From Acidaminococcaceae bacterium UBA2453 (GTDB lineage Bacteria; Bacillota; Negativicutes; Acidaminococcales; Acidaminococcaceae), in contig DDQB01000037.1 in assembly GCA_002342505.1 (NCBI GenBank), positions 22,570 through 55,110 of the forward strand: a DNA stretch of 32,541 nt, written 5' to 3'. Below are positions 8,516 through 15,725 of the stretch, piece by piece. Below the pieces are notes generated by a model. The model made no database searches and had not been told where the DNA came from. It was given only the letters and a program-made list of their open reading frames with translations. Every line of letters starts with the position of its first letter. Within the stretch, counting starts at the first letter, position 1. Position numbers and translations under genes: made by a program.

Positions 8516-9706
8516 TCAGAAATATTCGTTGATAAAGTTCACGCATTTAGGGAACAGCGCGTCAAAAAAGGCAAGTGTTTCCGGCGCATAGGTATTCATC
8601 CGTATCCGGCCCGCTTCCACCAGCTGACTGAACGTATATGCTCCGAAATATAACTGGGTAAACGTGCCCATGGAAAGCGTCGCGTCCGGAATCCCTGACC
8701 CTTTTTGAAGATACAGGCTGCCGCTGTCTGCCGTAACGGTTACGACTCCGTTATTTTCTTCTAACAGATTATCCTGCAGCAAAACTGTTGCCTGTCCATC
8801 CGGGCAGTTTTCCGGTATTTCATAGCGGCTCAGAGCCTGGAGCGCATCAAAGCAGCGAGCCATCATAAAGGGTTTGATACGTCCCGTCCGGTCAGCATCC
8901 GCAAAATCAAGATAGGTCAGGTCGTCCTCCGCGGCTTCCCAATACAGTGTATCAGCCGATGAAAGATGTCCTTTTGCATATTGCAGAAACGCCCACCTGG
9001 CATCCGGTGTAAGGGAAACCATTTCCTGGATGTGGAATACTTTATTGCTGTCGATTTCGTAGAACATATAGCCGCGTGGTTCTTCCCCATGGTACGCTAC
9101 TGCCGCCTGAAGCTTTTCCAGCTGATGCACCTTCAGCAACTTCTGCCAATGAAAATCGTTCCGGATCGGCAGGCCGTTGTATCCGTCAGCCAGCGCCATA
9201 TAGATATCTTCAAACAGCTCGCTGTCATATTTGCTGTAATGTTCAAGCCGCAAATTGCCGGAAGGCACAGGAACAGTAATTTCCGAAAGCGGCATTTCAT
9301 ACACATGTTTCTGGTAACAGAAAGCAAAATCATATTTTTGATAAATTCCGGCATGTACCGGCATAAGCAGGGAGAAACAGCAGTCTTTTTTTTGCAGCAT
9401 CCGGAAAGCAGACTGCAATAACGGCCCAGTCAGGTTTTTTCCTCTGTCAGCAGGATCAGTGGCCACCCCAATAATATACGGTACCCGTTCTTCCTGTCCC
9501 CGCAGCAAAATACTGTATGGATTCAGGTGCATCATATTCTGCAGATGACCATCCTCTTCGGAAAAGCCTCCCAATATCAGATTATGGCGCAAGCAATAAT
9601 CCCGAAAATAAAACTGAAAGAAAGGATCCTTTTTTTTTTCAAAACAGTAATCCCAAAGCGCCATGACCTCGGGAAGTTCTGCTTCCGTTACTATTCTACA
9701 TTTCAT
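8516..9706 (-). CDS. Eis-like GNAT acetyltransferase with sterol-carrier-like C-terminal domain
   Basis: The best start is the ATG at 9706 (GAGG 5 nt upstream), giving 396 residues. A GTG at 9757 opens the same frame but has no ribosome site. The N-terminal GNAT domain has an acetyl-CoA binding stretch at about 80-97 (IGVATDPADRGKNLTGPLL). A second GNAT-like domain is in the middle, and the last 110 residues look like the SCP2-like domain of the Eis/COG4552 family (GTFTQLYFGAYTFSQLVEAG). Eis of mycobacteria acetylates amino groups of aminoglycosides and proteins; the substrate here is unknown. It lies 69 nt downstream of the DUF2156 gene and is probably cotranscribed with it. Confidence 0.85.
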   Translation of the reverse strand: MKCRIVTEAELPEVMALWDYCFEKKKDPFFQFYFRDYCLRHNLILGGFSEEDGHLQNMMHLNPYSILLRGQEERVPYIIGVATDPADRGKNLTGPLLQSAFRMLQKKDCCFSLLMPVHAGIYQKYDFAFCYQKHVYEMPLSEITVPVPSGNLRLEHYSKYDSELFEDIYMALADGYNGLPIRNDFHWQKLLKVHQLEKLQAAVAYHGEEPRGYMFYEIDSNKVFHIQEMVSLTPDARWAFLQYAKGHLSSADTLYWEAAEDDLTYLDFADADRTGRIKPFMMARCFDALQALSRYEIPENCPDGQATVLLQDNLLEENNGVVTVTADSGSLYLQKGSGIPDATLSMGTFTQLYFGAYTFSQLVEAGRIRMNTYAPETLAFFDALFPKCVNFINEYF

Positions 9707-9775
9707 TTTTTCCTCGGTTTCAGGCGCATGATGACGGACCAGCTTCTCCCGTTTCACATTTTATAACGCCGGATT

Positions 9776-10657
9776 TTATTTTATTAGCAAATTATATTTT
9801 TTTACCATGAATACAGGATGCAGCGCCTCTTTCGCTTTACGCAGACCCTCAGCTCCCATATCCTCTTCCCGGTTCAGGTATTTCATGTCAGGCCATACAT
9901 ATTTCGCGCATTCTGTCTGAATTGCGGAATATAGTCCCCGGATATCGGGATTGGCCTTTTCCACATTTTCATCACAGACCTGGTCGTTGATTGCCTTGCC
10001 GAAACTGAACGCCTGAATTTTTCCGTCAATGCGGATGGCGCCGCCCCGAAGCCCCAGGGCTTCAAAATTAACAAAGGCTTCCTGCAGGGCTCGCAATTCC
10101 CATGCAATACTGGGATCTGTCTCCATTCGCGCTTTACACCACTCTTCCCCAAAATAGAGGCATTCCGCATAATTTTCCGGATTGATCATTTCAAATACAT
10201 AATCCGGATTCTCCCGTTTAAACGTATTGTAATGGTTTTTCTGACCGTGATAGCGACGACCTTTCAAATTCGCCAGATCCTCCTGCAGATAAACATAGTC
10301 CCAACTGTCTCTGGCTTCCTCATATTCTTCATCACACTTCAGCTTCGCCAGTCGTTCCAGTGAACATTCATAAATGCCGCGGAATTCAAATGGTCCGCCA
10401 TGGTGTTCTTTTATTTCTTTTACAAGAAGCGGAAGATCCTCATCTTTGCCTCCAAAAGGCTGCAGATAGTACGTTTCATCTCCCAGCTCCACCTTGATCA
10501 GCAGAAAGCCGTATTTTTCCGTCCACCATGTACGGTACTGGTCTCTCCAGATATATAAATTGGTAAAAGCACATTCAGAACCAAAATGATCCGGATGATT
10601 CAGATAAGTTTCAAATAAAGCCCGATCCTTAACCGCTACTTCGTTGAAGTCTAAAAT
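9776..10657 (-). CDS. DUF2156 protein (phosphatidylglycerol lysyltransferase C-terminal-like)
   Basis: The protein contains two tandem GNAT-like folds of the DUF2156/LPG_synthase_C family, with SECAFTNLYIWRDQY near residue 27 and conserved C-terminal blocks (IQAFSFGKAIN, YLNREEDMGAEGLRKAK). It has no membrane segments, unlike full MprF flippase-synthases, so it is the soluble stand-alone type. The function of that type is not established. The frame is open to a GTG at 10711, but that start lacks a ribosome site. A strong GGAGAGGAG at about 10665-10673 points to an ATT codon at 10655-10657, giving ILDFNE at the N-terminus and 293 residues, which matches the MLDF-type start I recall for relatives. 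If the ATT start is rejected the gene extends to 10711. Confidence 0.85.
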   Translation of the reverse strand: MLDFNEVAVKDRALFETYLNHPDHFGSECAFTNLYIWRDQYRTWWTEKYGFLLIKVELGDETYYLQPFGGKDEDLPLLVKEIKEHHGGPFEFRGIYECSLERLAKLKCDEEYEEARDSWDYVYLQEDLANLKGRRYHGQKNHYNTFKRENPDYVFEMINPENYAECLYFGEEWCKARMETDPSIAWELRALQEAFVNFEALGLRGGAIRIDGKIQAFSFGKAINDQVCDENVEKANPDIRGLYSAIQTECAKYVWPDMKYLNREEDMGAEGLRKAKEALHPVFMVKKYNLLIK

Positions 10658-10664
10658 AAAAATT

Positions 10665-10673
10665 CTCCTCTCC
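10665..10673 (-). promoter_or_regulatory. Ribosome binding site that points to an ATT start codon
   Basis: GGAGAGGAG on the minus strand is the only good ribosome site near the DUF2156 gene. Seven nt separate its AGGAG from ATT (10657-10655); no ATG, GTG or TTG lies in frame at a suitable distance downstream. Confidence 0.55.
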
Positions 10674-10720
10674 GTAATCAACACTAATAAAACATTTAGC
10701 AAATCTGTCACAGCATTTTC

Positions 10721-10743
10721 AAGCCGAAGTAATATGAATCGGC
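10721..10743 (-). other. Hairpin in the 5' leader of the DUF2156 transcript
   Basis: AGCCGA pairs with TCGGCT across an 11-nt loop. It lies between the promoter and the ribosome site and is not followed by a T-run on the minus strand. Confidence 0.35.
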
Positions 10744-10763
10744 TGATTTTTCATTTGTATTTT

Positions 10764-10772
10764 ATTATATCA
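10764..10772 (-). promoter_or_regulatory. Extended -10 promoter for the DUF2156 gene
   Basis: TGATATAAT on the minus strand, within the 11-mer TATGATATAAT shared with the cobU and miaB promoters. It sits just past the zinc-ribbon gene terminator. No clear -35 is present. Confidence 0.6.
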
Positions 10773-10789
10773 TAAAGACTCTGAATATA

Positions 10790-10828
10790 AAATAAAAAAT
10801 AAACCGACTGCATGCAGCAGTCGGTTTA
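10790..10828 (-). terminator. Intrinsic terminator after the zinc-ribbon gene
   Basis: A perfect 12-bp stem (10800-10811 with 10817-10828) with a 5-nt loop is followed on the minus strand by TTTTTTATTTT. It lies about 53 nt past the stop codon of the zinc-ribbon gene. Confidence 0.88.
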
Positions 10829-10881
10829 GGATATTGGGTCACTAAAGGGTCTCGAAGGGGCACTGTTAAAAAAACGAAAAA

Positions 10882-11178
10882 TTATGCTTCAGGATTGCGT
10901 CCTGCTTTGCGCTTATTAAAGCAGTCAAAGCAATATACGGGACGGTCTTCCGAAGGATGGAACGGAACTTCCGTTTCTTTTCCGCATTCAGCGCAAACAG
11001 CTTTGAACATTTCACGGGGCTGTGTCCCGTTGATACGCGCCTTGCGCGCAGCACGACAGTGGGCGCAACGCTTCGGTTCATTCGTAAATCCTTTTTCTGC
11101 GTAAAATTCCTGTTCCGATGCGGAAAAAATAAAATCGTTGCCACATTCCACACATTTCAGGGTTTTGTCTTCAAACAT
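10882..11178 (-). CDS. Small protein with four CxxC zinc-ribbon pairs
   Basis: Read from the ATG at 11178 (AAGGAG site about 10 nt upstream) the protein has 98 residues. Four CxxC pairs are visible: Cys9/12, Cys38/41, Cys62/65 and Cys83/86. They would form two zinc ribbons, each built from two pairs. The half around YAEKGFTNEPKRC resembles the zinc-ribbon family often called zf-trcl. The second half (CAECGKETEVPF, RPVYCFDC) is a treble-clef type found in many Firmicutes and CPR proteins. The biological role is unknown. It is monocistronic, with the best consensus promoter of the window, a 5' leader of about 130 nt and a strong terminator, which suggests high expression. Confidence 0.88.
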   Translation of the reverse strand: MFEDKTLKCVECGNDFIFSASEQEFYAEKGFTNEPKRCAHCRAARKARINGTQPREMFKAVCAECGKETEVPFHPSEDRPVYCFDCFNKRKAGRNPEA

Positions 11179-11498
11179 AGTGCAGTCACTCCTTTTCTTT
11201 GTACCCCATAGGAACAACTTTCCTCTTACTGTACCGTTCTCCTGTTTGACGTACTAAGAAAACAAGCTAAAAAACGAAACAATAAACCAAGCCGGCCTTG
11301 AGATATCCTAAGTAGCAGTATATCAAAAAAAGAAAACTTGTCAATGCTAATTTGCTATATAATTGGTTGCAATTTCGGCAAAATTTCCGATTGTAACGTT
11401 TTTAGCACTATTTGTTCGCTTTTAAGACATAGAAAACACAGAATTACAAGATGAGTTTATACAAAAAAAAGAAAAATTACCCGTCCGTTCAGAAAATT
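11179..11498. other. 320-base gap: leader of the zinc-ribbon gene and CobC tail
   Basis: It holds the zinc-ribbon promoter and leader. The leader includes a seven-codon frame (MGYKEKE) starting at ATG 11213, whose stop codon lies just before the main start. No clear terminator was found after the CobC-type gene, only T-rich sequence. An imperfect inverted repeat lies at about 11366-11400. Confidence 0.6.
11317..11344 (-). promoter_or_regulatory. Strong sigma-70-type promoter for the zinc-ribbon gene
   Basis: TTGACA (11339-11344), 16-nt spacer, TATACT (11317-11322) on the minus strand. This is the closest match to consensus in the window and predicts a leader of roughly 130 nt. Confidence 0.85.
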
Positions 11499-12104
11499 TT
11501 ATTTTAAATGCAGCGTCTCATTGGCAAAATCCAATGTGTACGAGCGTCCCCAATAATAAAAACAGGTTACCGATGCATTGCCAACATGCAAATGCCATGC
11601 GCGATTCAGATCCAACCCAAGCATGGTGCACATTAAGACCCGGATGATACCGCCGTGGGCTACAAAAACAAGGTTCCCTTCAGGGTATCGGTCCAAAATC
11701 TGCTTCACTTCCGGATATGCGCGCTTTTGCACGGCACTCATACTTTCCCCTTGGGGAATCGTTACGCTGGCCGGATTCGCAAAAAAATCTTTCCACTCCT
11801 TTGCATACTTTTTCTGAATCACTTCACTGTTCATATTTTCCCAGATACCAAAACTCATTTCCCGGAGCGCGTCCGTCGCAATCGGTTTCAAATTCTTTGC
11901 GTTTCCGATTATTTCTGCGGTTTTTCTGGCGCGTTGCAAACTGCTGGTATAAATTGCGTCCAGAGGAATTTCGTGAAAATACTGCGCCAGTTTTTCTGCC
12001 TGTCTGATCCCTTTCTCGTTCAGTGCGATATCAGTCTGTCCCTGAAAGCGATAAGTATTATTATAATCCGTTTCCCCATGACGAACTAAATAAAGCTTTG
12101 CCAT
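11499..12104 (-). CDS. cobC: Histidine phosphatase, probable alpha-ribazole-5'-phosphate phosphatase CobC
   Basis: Starting at the ATG 12104 (GGAGGG 7 nt upstream) the protein has 201 residues. It has the phosphoglycerate-mutase-like signature LVRHGET with the phospho-accepting His9, Arg58 in SSLQRAR, Glu82 and the second His150 in VAHGG. Histidine phosphatases are a broad family, and the fold alone does not give the substrate. The CobC role, removing the 5'-phosphate in the final nucleotide-loop steps of cobamide synthesis, is inferred from its place as last gene after cobU, cobT, cobS and the second CobT-like gene. About 110 nt separate it from that gene, so it could have its own promoter. 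Phosphoglycerate mutase-like activity on another substrate is the alternative. Confidence 0.8.
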   Translation of the reverse strand: MAKLYLVRHGETDYNNTYRFQGQTDIALNEKGIRQAEKLAQYFHEIPLDAIYTSSLQRARKTAEIIGNAKNLKPIATDALREMSFGIWENMNSEVIQKKYAKEWKDFFANPASVTIPQGESMSAVQKRAYPEVKQILDRYPEGNLVFVAHGGIIRVLMCTMLGLDLNRAWHLHVGNASVTCFYYWGRSYTLDFANETLHLK

Positions 12105-12214
12105 AAACAATCCCTCCCCGTGTTCTCTTTCTGTTCCCTGTTTTTCTTACAGATTAGAGGTAACTCTCTTACTCTATTAAATCTTACGCTGCATTCAGTT
12201 GAACAAATGTATTT

Positions 12215-13075
12215 TTATTTATTCTTACTCTCTTCCTGCACTTTCAGCGAATAATCTTCTTTTTCGTTGTGAACTCCCGCTTCCTCAAACGTTTCCATCT
12301 CAGTATAGGCTTTGATGCCCGCATCAAACAACTGCAGACAGGTCAGAGCGCCGATTCCTTCCCCGTTTTTTAAAGAAAGACGGAGCGGAGCCTGCAGCTG
12401 CAAGCATTGCAACAGTTCAGCAGCGCCTTCTTCATCGGATTCATCCCCCGCAAAACAATATTGCAGAACATAGGGGTTAAATTTTGCCGCAGCAAAAGCA
12501 GCCAGGCAGGTAGCGACACCATCCAGCATCACGGGCTTCCGCATACCGGCCGCCTGTAAAATAGAACCAGTTACGGCGGCAATTACAGGACAACGCAGTT
12601 TTTCCAGAAACAGCAGTCCGTCTTCTTCAGCAGCAAATTCCTGCCACCCGCTTATGGTCTCTCTTTCATAAACACCCAGGCAGATAAGCCCCGCCTGTTC
12701 TTCACCGATATATTCCCCTGTCAGCATGGCTCCTTCTTCCAGAAGATCATACACCGATTCGCCGGTTAACAGTAATGGAATTACTTTAGCGCGGACCGTT
12801 TCCGCAAAAACGGAAAGCGGATGCGCAGACGTCATGGCCCGTTCAATTTTTGCCGCATGTTTTGAATCTCCCCAAATTAACAAAAGCCGATTTTCGGGAA
12901 TAACCACAAGCTTTTTGTCCGAGGAACCTATGATTCCAGCATAACGGCTGATCATGCTTTCCAGTTGTGCCAGGGAACCGACGGGCTTGATCAAATTGTC
13001 GAAGCGCTTTTGTGCTGCGCTGATGATTTCTTTACTTAATGGCTGAATACTGGCAGCCAGTTCTTCAATATGCAT
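12215..13075 (-). CDS. Second, divergent CobT-like protein (probable ArsB-type subunit)
   Basis: The 286-residue protein starts at ATG 13075 (GAAGGA about 7 nt upstream); the ATG at 13099 directly abuts the cobS stop and has no site. It keeps the first and last parts of CobT: RFDNLIKPVGSL at 25-35 and, at the C-terminus, NGEGIGAL (Glu239) and METFEEAGV. The central catalytic blocks, GDHG and GEMGIxNTT, are absent. This matches my knowledge of ArsB, the shorter partner in the ArsAB heterodimer of Sporomusa ovata, which activates phenol and p-cresol as cobamide lower ligands. It sits directly downstream of cobS in the same operon. It could also be a regulatory paralogue or a degenerate CobT; the open frame and retained motifs argue against decay. 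Confidence 0.75.
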   Translation of the reverse strand: MHIEELAASIQPLSKEIISAAQKRFDNLIKPVGSLAQLESMISRYAGIIGSSDKKLVVIPENRLLLIWGDSKHAAKIERAMTSAHPLSVFAETVRAKVIPLLLTGESVYDLLEEGAMLTGEYIGEEQAGLICLGVYERETISGWQEFAAEEDGLLFLEKLRCPVIAAVTGSILQAAGMRKPVMLDGVATCLAAFAAAKFNPYVLQYCFAGDESDEEGAAELLQCLQLQAPLRLSLKNGEGIGALTCLQLFDAGIKAYTEMETFEEAGVHNEKEDYSLKVQEESKNK

Positions 13076-13099
13076 AAAAAATTCCTTCTTTTTTATCAT

Positions 13100-13948
13100 T
13101 TATCTGAGTAACAGGAGGGCAAGAAACAAGACGATCACGTTGCCGCATTCTGTCAGAAAACCAAACGTGTCGCCGGTAAGACCGCCTAATCCCCACTTCA
13201 GCCAGAACGCAATAGCAATACAGGGAATAACGCTTAAAATCGCCAGCTTGCAAAATGCCGGTCCCAGAACGAAAAGTAACAGAGCGCAAAACGCAACTGC
13301 CAACAACAGGTAAACAGGTTTTCCGCCTGTTTTGAACATTTCTCCCAGACCGCCGGGCCGTGCGTTCGGAAATTTCAGGATGTAGATGACCATCATTGTT
13401 CTGGTCGCTACATACATAGTTACCAGCAATGGTCCCAGCATGGCCGGCGACATGGTTCCCAACAGCGTAACTTTGGCCAGTATCAGGATGACAGCGCCAA
13501 TTACGGCATTGGCCCCTACATGGCTGTCCTGCATGATCTCCAGCTTCCGTTTCCGGGTCCTGCCGCTGAAAACACCGTCAGCCGTATCCATAAACCCGTC
13601 ATACATCAGCGTACCGATAAAAATCAGTTCGGCCAATACCAGAAACACGCCTAGCAAATTTCCGGAAAGCCCAAGCATAATTCCACCTTTGGCAGCGCCC
13701 CACATCAACAGCCCCATAATGCCACCTACAAGCGGGAAATACGGGACAGACCGGGCGAAATCATCTGGGAACCAAAGGTCCCGTTTTGTCATCCGTATAC
13801 GTGTCAGAAATTCCAGACAGGTAAAAAAGTCTCGTAAATAACGGAAAGGTCCTGTCGAATGTTCGGGCAGCCGGATGTTCATCCGGTTCCAAAAACCGGT
13901 TTCTTCTTCGACCTCCGTCCCTCTGGTTTTCTCATTTTCCTCAGCCAT
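13100..13948 (-). CDS. cobS: Adenosylcobinamide-GDP ribazoletransferase (cobalamin synthase)
   Basis: This 282-residue integral membrane enzyme joins alpha-ribazole(-phosphate) to adenosylcobinamide-GDP. The family signature DGFMDTADG is at 117-125 with the downstream LEIMQDSHVG block at 136-145; the Asp residues bind metal. Several hydrophobic segments are visible from residue 70 to the end. A hydrophilic N-terminal extension of about 33 residues precedes the usual start. It is nonetheless likely translated, because the ATG has GGGAG 7 nt upstream. The start lies 1 nt past the cobT stop codon, and the stop codon abuts the next CobT-like gene, so the three are one translation-coupled unit. 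Confidence 0.95.
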   Translation of the reverse strand: MAEENEKTRGTEVEEETGFWNRMNIRLPEHSTGPFRYLRDFFTCLEFLTRIRMTKRDLWFPDDFARSVPYFPLVGGIMGLLMWGAAKGGIMLGLSGNLLGVFLVLAELIFIGTLMYDGFMDTADGVFSGRTRKRKLEIMQDSHVGANAVIGAVILILAKVTLLGTMSPAMLGPLLVTMYVATRTMMVIYILKFPNARPGGLGEMFKTGGKPVYLLLAVAFCALLLFVLGPAFCKLAILSVIPCIAIAFWLKWGLGGLTGDTFGFLTECGNVIVLFLALLLLR

Positions 13949-13949
13949 C

Positions 13950-14966
13950 TTATTCTCCCGTCAATTTTCGATACGTATCCAAAGCGGAACGTAAGATACT
14001 GATTGCCAGTGAAGCGCCGGTTCCTTCTCCCAACCGCATTCCGGCATGCACGATTGGTTTTAATCCCAGTACTTCAAGCATTTTCTTCGCGCTTACATCG
14101 GAAGACAGATGGGAACACAGCATATATTTAGCGCAATTAGGAGAAATTCCATAGGCAATCAGAGCCGCAGCGGTTGCATTGACACCATCCACCATGGTCG
14201 GTACATGACGCGCCGCGCCGGCCAATATCATACCGGCCAGTCCGGCGTGATCATAACCTCCTACCTTGCATAATACATCCATGCCGTCGCCGGGTTTCGG
14301 TTTGTTAACTTCCAGTCCCCTGCGCACTACTTCCGTTTTGATCTTCATCCGTTCGTCATTGATCCCGCTGCCACGACCGGTGGTCAGCTCCGCAGGCAAA
14401 TCAAGAAAACCGGCTGCAATGGCAGCAGTCGATGTGGTATTGGCAATTCCCATCTCTCCGGTCTCAAGCAGATTGCATCCGTGATCAATGGCTTCATCGG
14501 CGATCCGCATGCCGGTTTCCAATGCCGCAATCGCCTGCTCTTTTGTCATGGCAGGTCCCTGTGTGAAATCTTCAGTACCCCAGGCAATTTTACATTGCCG
14601 AACATGCGGAAAAGCCTGCAGGTCAAAATTGGTACCCACATCTACCACAATGATATCAGCCCCTGCGTGACGGGCCATTACATTCGCCCCCGCCGTGCCT
14701 CTTCCATATCCGTTGATCATCTGCAACGTTACTTCCTGCGGGAATGCACTGACACCATACTTGCAGATCCCATGATCGCCACACATCAAAAGCATGACCG
14801 GCTTTACGCCGCGAATACCTCTTCCATCAGTCATCATGAGATAATCCGCCGTTAAGTCGGCAAGGATTCCCATATCCTCATCAGGCAACAGTACAGACTG
14901 CCAGTTTTTCAACACTTCTTCACGAATCTGCTGATTCGGCTGTTCAATATATAAATCTTCCAGCAT
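13950..14966 (-). CDS. cobT: Nicotinate-nucleotide:base phosphoribosyltransferase CobT (probable ArsA-type subunit)
   Basis: The start is the ATG at 14966 (AGGACGGAAG upstream), giving 338 residues. CobT makes the alpha-ribotide of the lower cobamide base from nicotinate mononucleotide. Visible motifs: GDHGI at 63-67, GVSAFPQEVT, GEMGIANTT at 170-178 (Glu171), TTGRGSG, and RLGEGTGAS with catalytic-type Glu314. The usual N-terminal KPPGSL motif is not recognisable (the equivalent reads LLPDEDMG), and the usual C-terminal ATFEEAGV tail is missing. Both are present in the second CobT-like protein two genes downstream. I infer that the two form a heterodimer. A stand-alone CobT homodimer remains possible. 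Confidence 0.92.
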   Translation of the reverse strand: MLEDLYIEQPNQQIREEVLKNWQSVLLPDEDMGILADLTADYLMMTDGRGIRGVKPVMLLMCGDHGICKYGVSAFPQEVTLQMINGYGRGTAGANVMARHAGADIIVVDVGTNFDLQAFPHVRQCKIAWGTEDFTQGPAMTKEQAIAALETGMRIADEAIDHGCNLLETGEMGIANTTSTAAIAAGFLDLPAELTTGRGSGINDERMKIKTEVVRRGLEVNKPKPGDGMDVLCKVGGYDHAGLAGMILAGAARHVPTMVDGVNATAAALIAYGISPNCAKYMLCSHLSSDVSAKKMLEVLGLKPIVHAGMRLGEGTGASLAISILRSALDTYRKLTGE

Positions 14967-14982
14967 AAAAACTTCCGTCCTT

Positions 14983-15555
14983 TTATTCAAATTTAAATGC
15001 AAGCCGTTTAATATCTACAGCCTGCCCGGCCACAACATAAAAAACCTGATCGGCCGCTTCCCCGATCTGCTGGTTTACCCACCCGGAAATATCCCTGTAT
15101 TCACGGGCCATGACATTATCCGGAACAATACCGGCTCCTACTTCGTTGGAAACAAACACTACAGTCCGGTTGCATGTTTTTGCTGCTTCCAGCAAAGCAG
15201 TAATTCTTTCTCTTACATACGCGCCCTTTTCCGCCGTGGTTCCTTCCGGCGCATTTTTCCCATACAGCATGTTGCTCAGATAAATCGTTATGTCATCAAA
15301 TAATATCGAATCCGTCCGCTTCCCAGCTTCGGGAAATACGGACTCCGCCTCATACGGCGCTTCAAATGTAATCCAGCGCTTCTGCCGCCGGGCCTGGTGC
15401 AGTTTAACCCGCTCCGCCATTTCTTCATCTAAAATTTCTGCTGTTGCAATATAGCCGCAAATTGCTCCCGCATGAAGCACATACTTTTCAGCAAACTCAC
15501 TTTTTCCGCTGCGCGCCCCACCTAACACCAGTACTATTTTCCCTCTATTATTCAC
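14983..15555 (-). CDS. cobU: Adenosylcobinamide kinase / adenosylcobinamide-phosphate guanylyltransferase
   Basis: The 190-residue protein starts at GTG 15555 with GGAGG 10 nt upstream. A P-loop GGARSGKS is at 12-19, followed by YIATAEILDEEM and the HQARR block that in CobU contains the guanylylated histidine (near residue 53). VSNEVGAGIVP is also present. CobU activates adenosylcobinamide to the GDP form used by CobS. It is the first gene of the cobU-cobT-cobS-(second CobT-like)-cobC run. It has its own extended -10 promoter right after the terminator of the adenosyltransferase gene, and 16 nt separate its stop codon from cobT. Confidence 0.95.
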   Translation of the reverse strand: MNNRGKIVLVLGGARSGKSEFAEKYVLHAGAICGYIATAEILDEEMAERVKLHQARRQKRWITFEAPYEAESVFPEAGKRTDSILFDDITIYLSNMLYGKNAPEGTTAEKGAYVRERITALLEAAKTCNRTVVFVSNEVGAGIVPDNVMAREYRDISGWVNQQIGEAADQVFYVVAGQAVDIKRLAFKFE

Positions 15556-15660
15556 TCTATCCAGTCCTCCGATAACCTGCCTTTACCACTTCATCCGTAT
15601 AAATATCCGATCCTCTATTATCCATTGAATCCGGCAAATTTTCTTAATTTTAATTATTTA

Positions 15661-15669
15661 ATTATATCA
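15661..15669 (-). promoter_or_regulatory. Extended -10 promoter for the cobU operon
   Basis: TGATATAAT on the minus strand, part of the shared 11-mer TATGATATAAT, begins 4 nt past the T-run of the preceding terminator. The -35 region would overlap that terminator stem. Confidence 0.6.
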
Positions 15670-15672
15670 TAG

Positions 15673-15702
15673 AAAAAGCCCACTGGCTATTAGCCAATGG
15701 GC
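15673..15702 (-). terminator. Intrinsic terminator after the PduO adenosyltransferase gene
   Basis: A 10-bp stem (15678-15687 with 15693-15702, one G-U pair on the minus strand) with a 5-nt loop is followed by TTTTTCT, 24 nt past the stop codon. Confidence 0.88.
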
Positions 15703-15725
15703 AAGGCTGTAAAATTAATATGAAT

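Noticed and set aside
12215..13075. Second CobT-like gene as a pseudogene
   Set aside because: The frame is intact, it has a good ribosome site, and conserved end motifs are kept; losses are limited to a coherent central block.
15556..15725. Possible cobalamin riboswitch before cobU
   Set aside because: The 170-nt gap is filled by a terminator, a promoter and a short leader. There is no B12 box or the conserved multi-helix core, and the space is too small.
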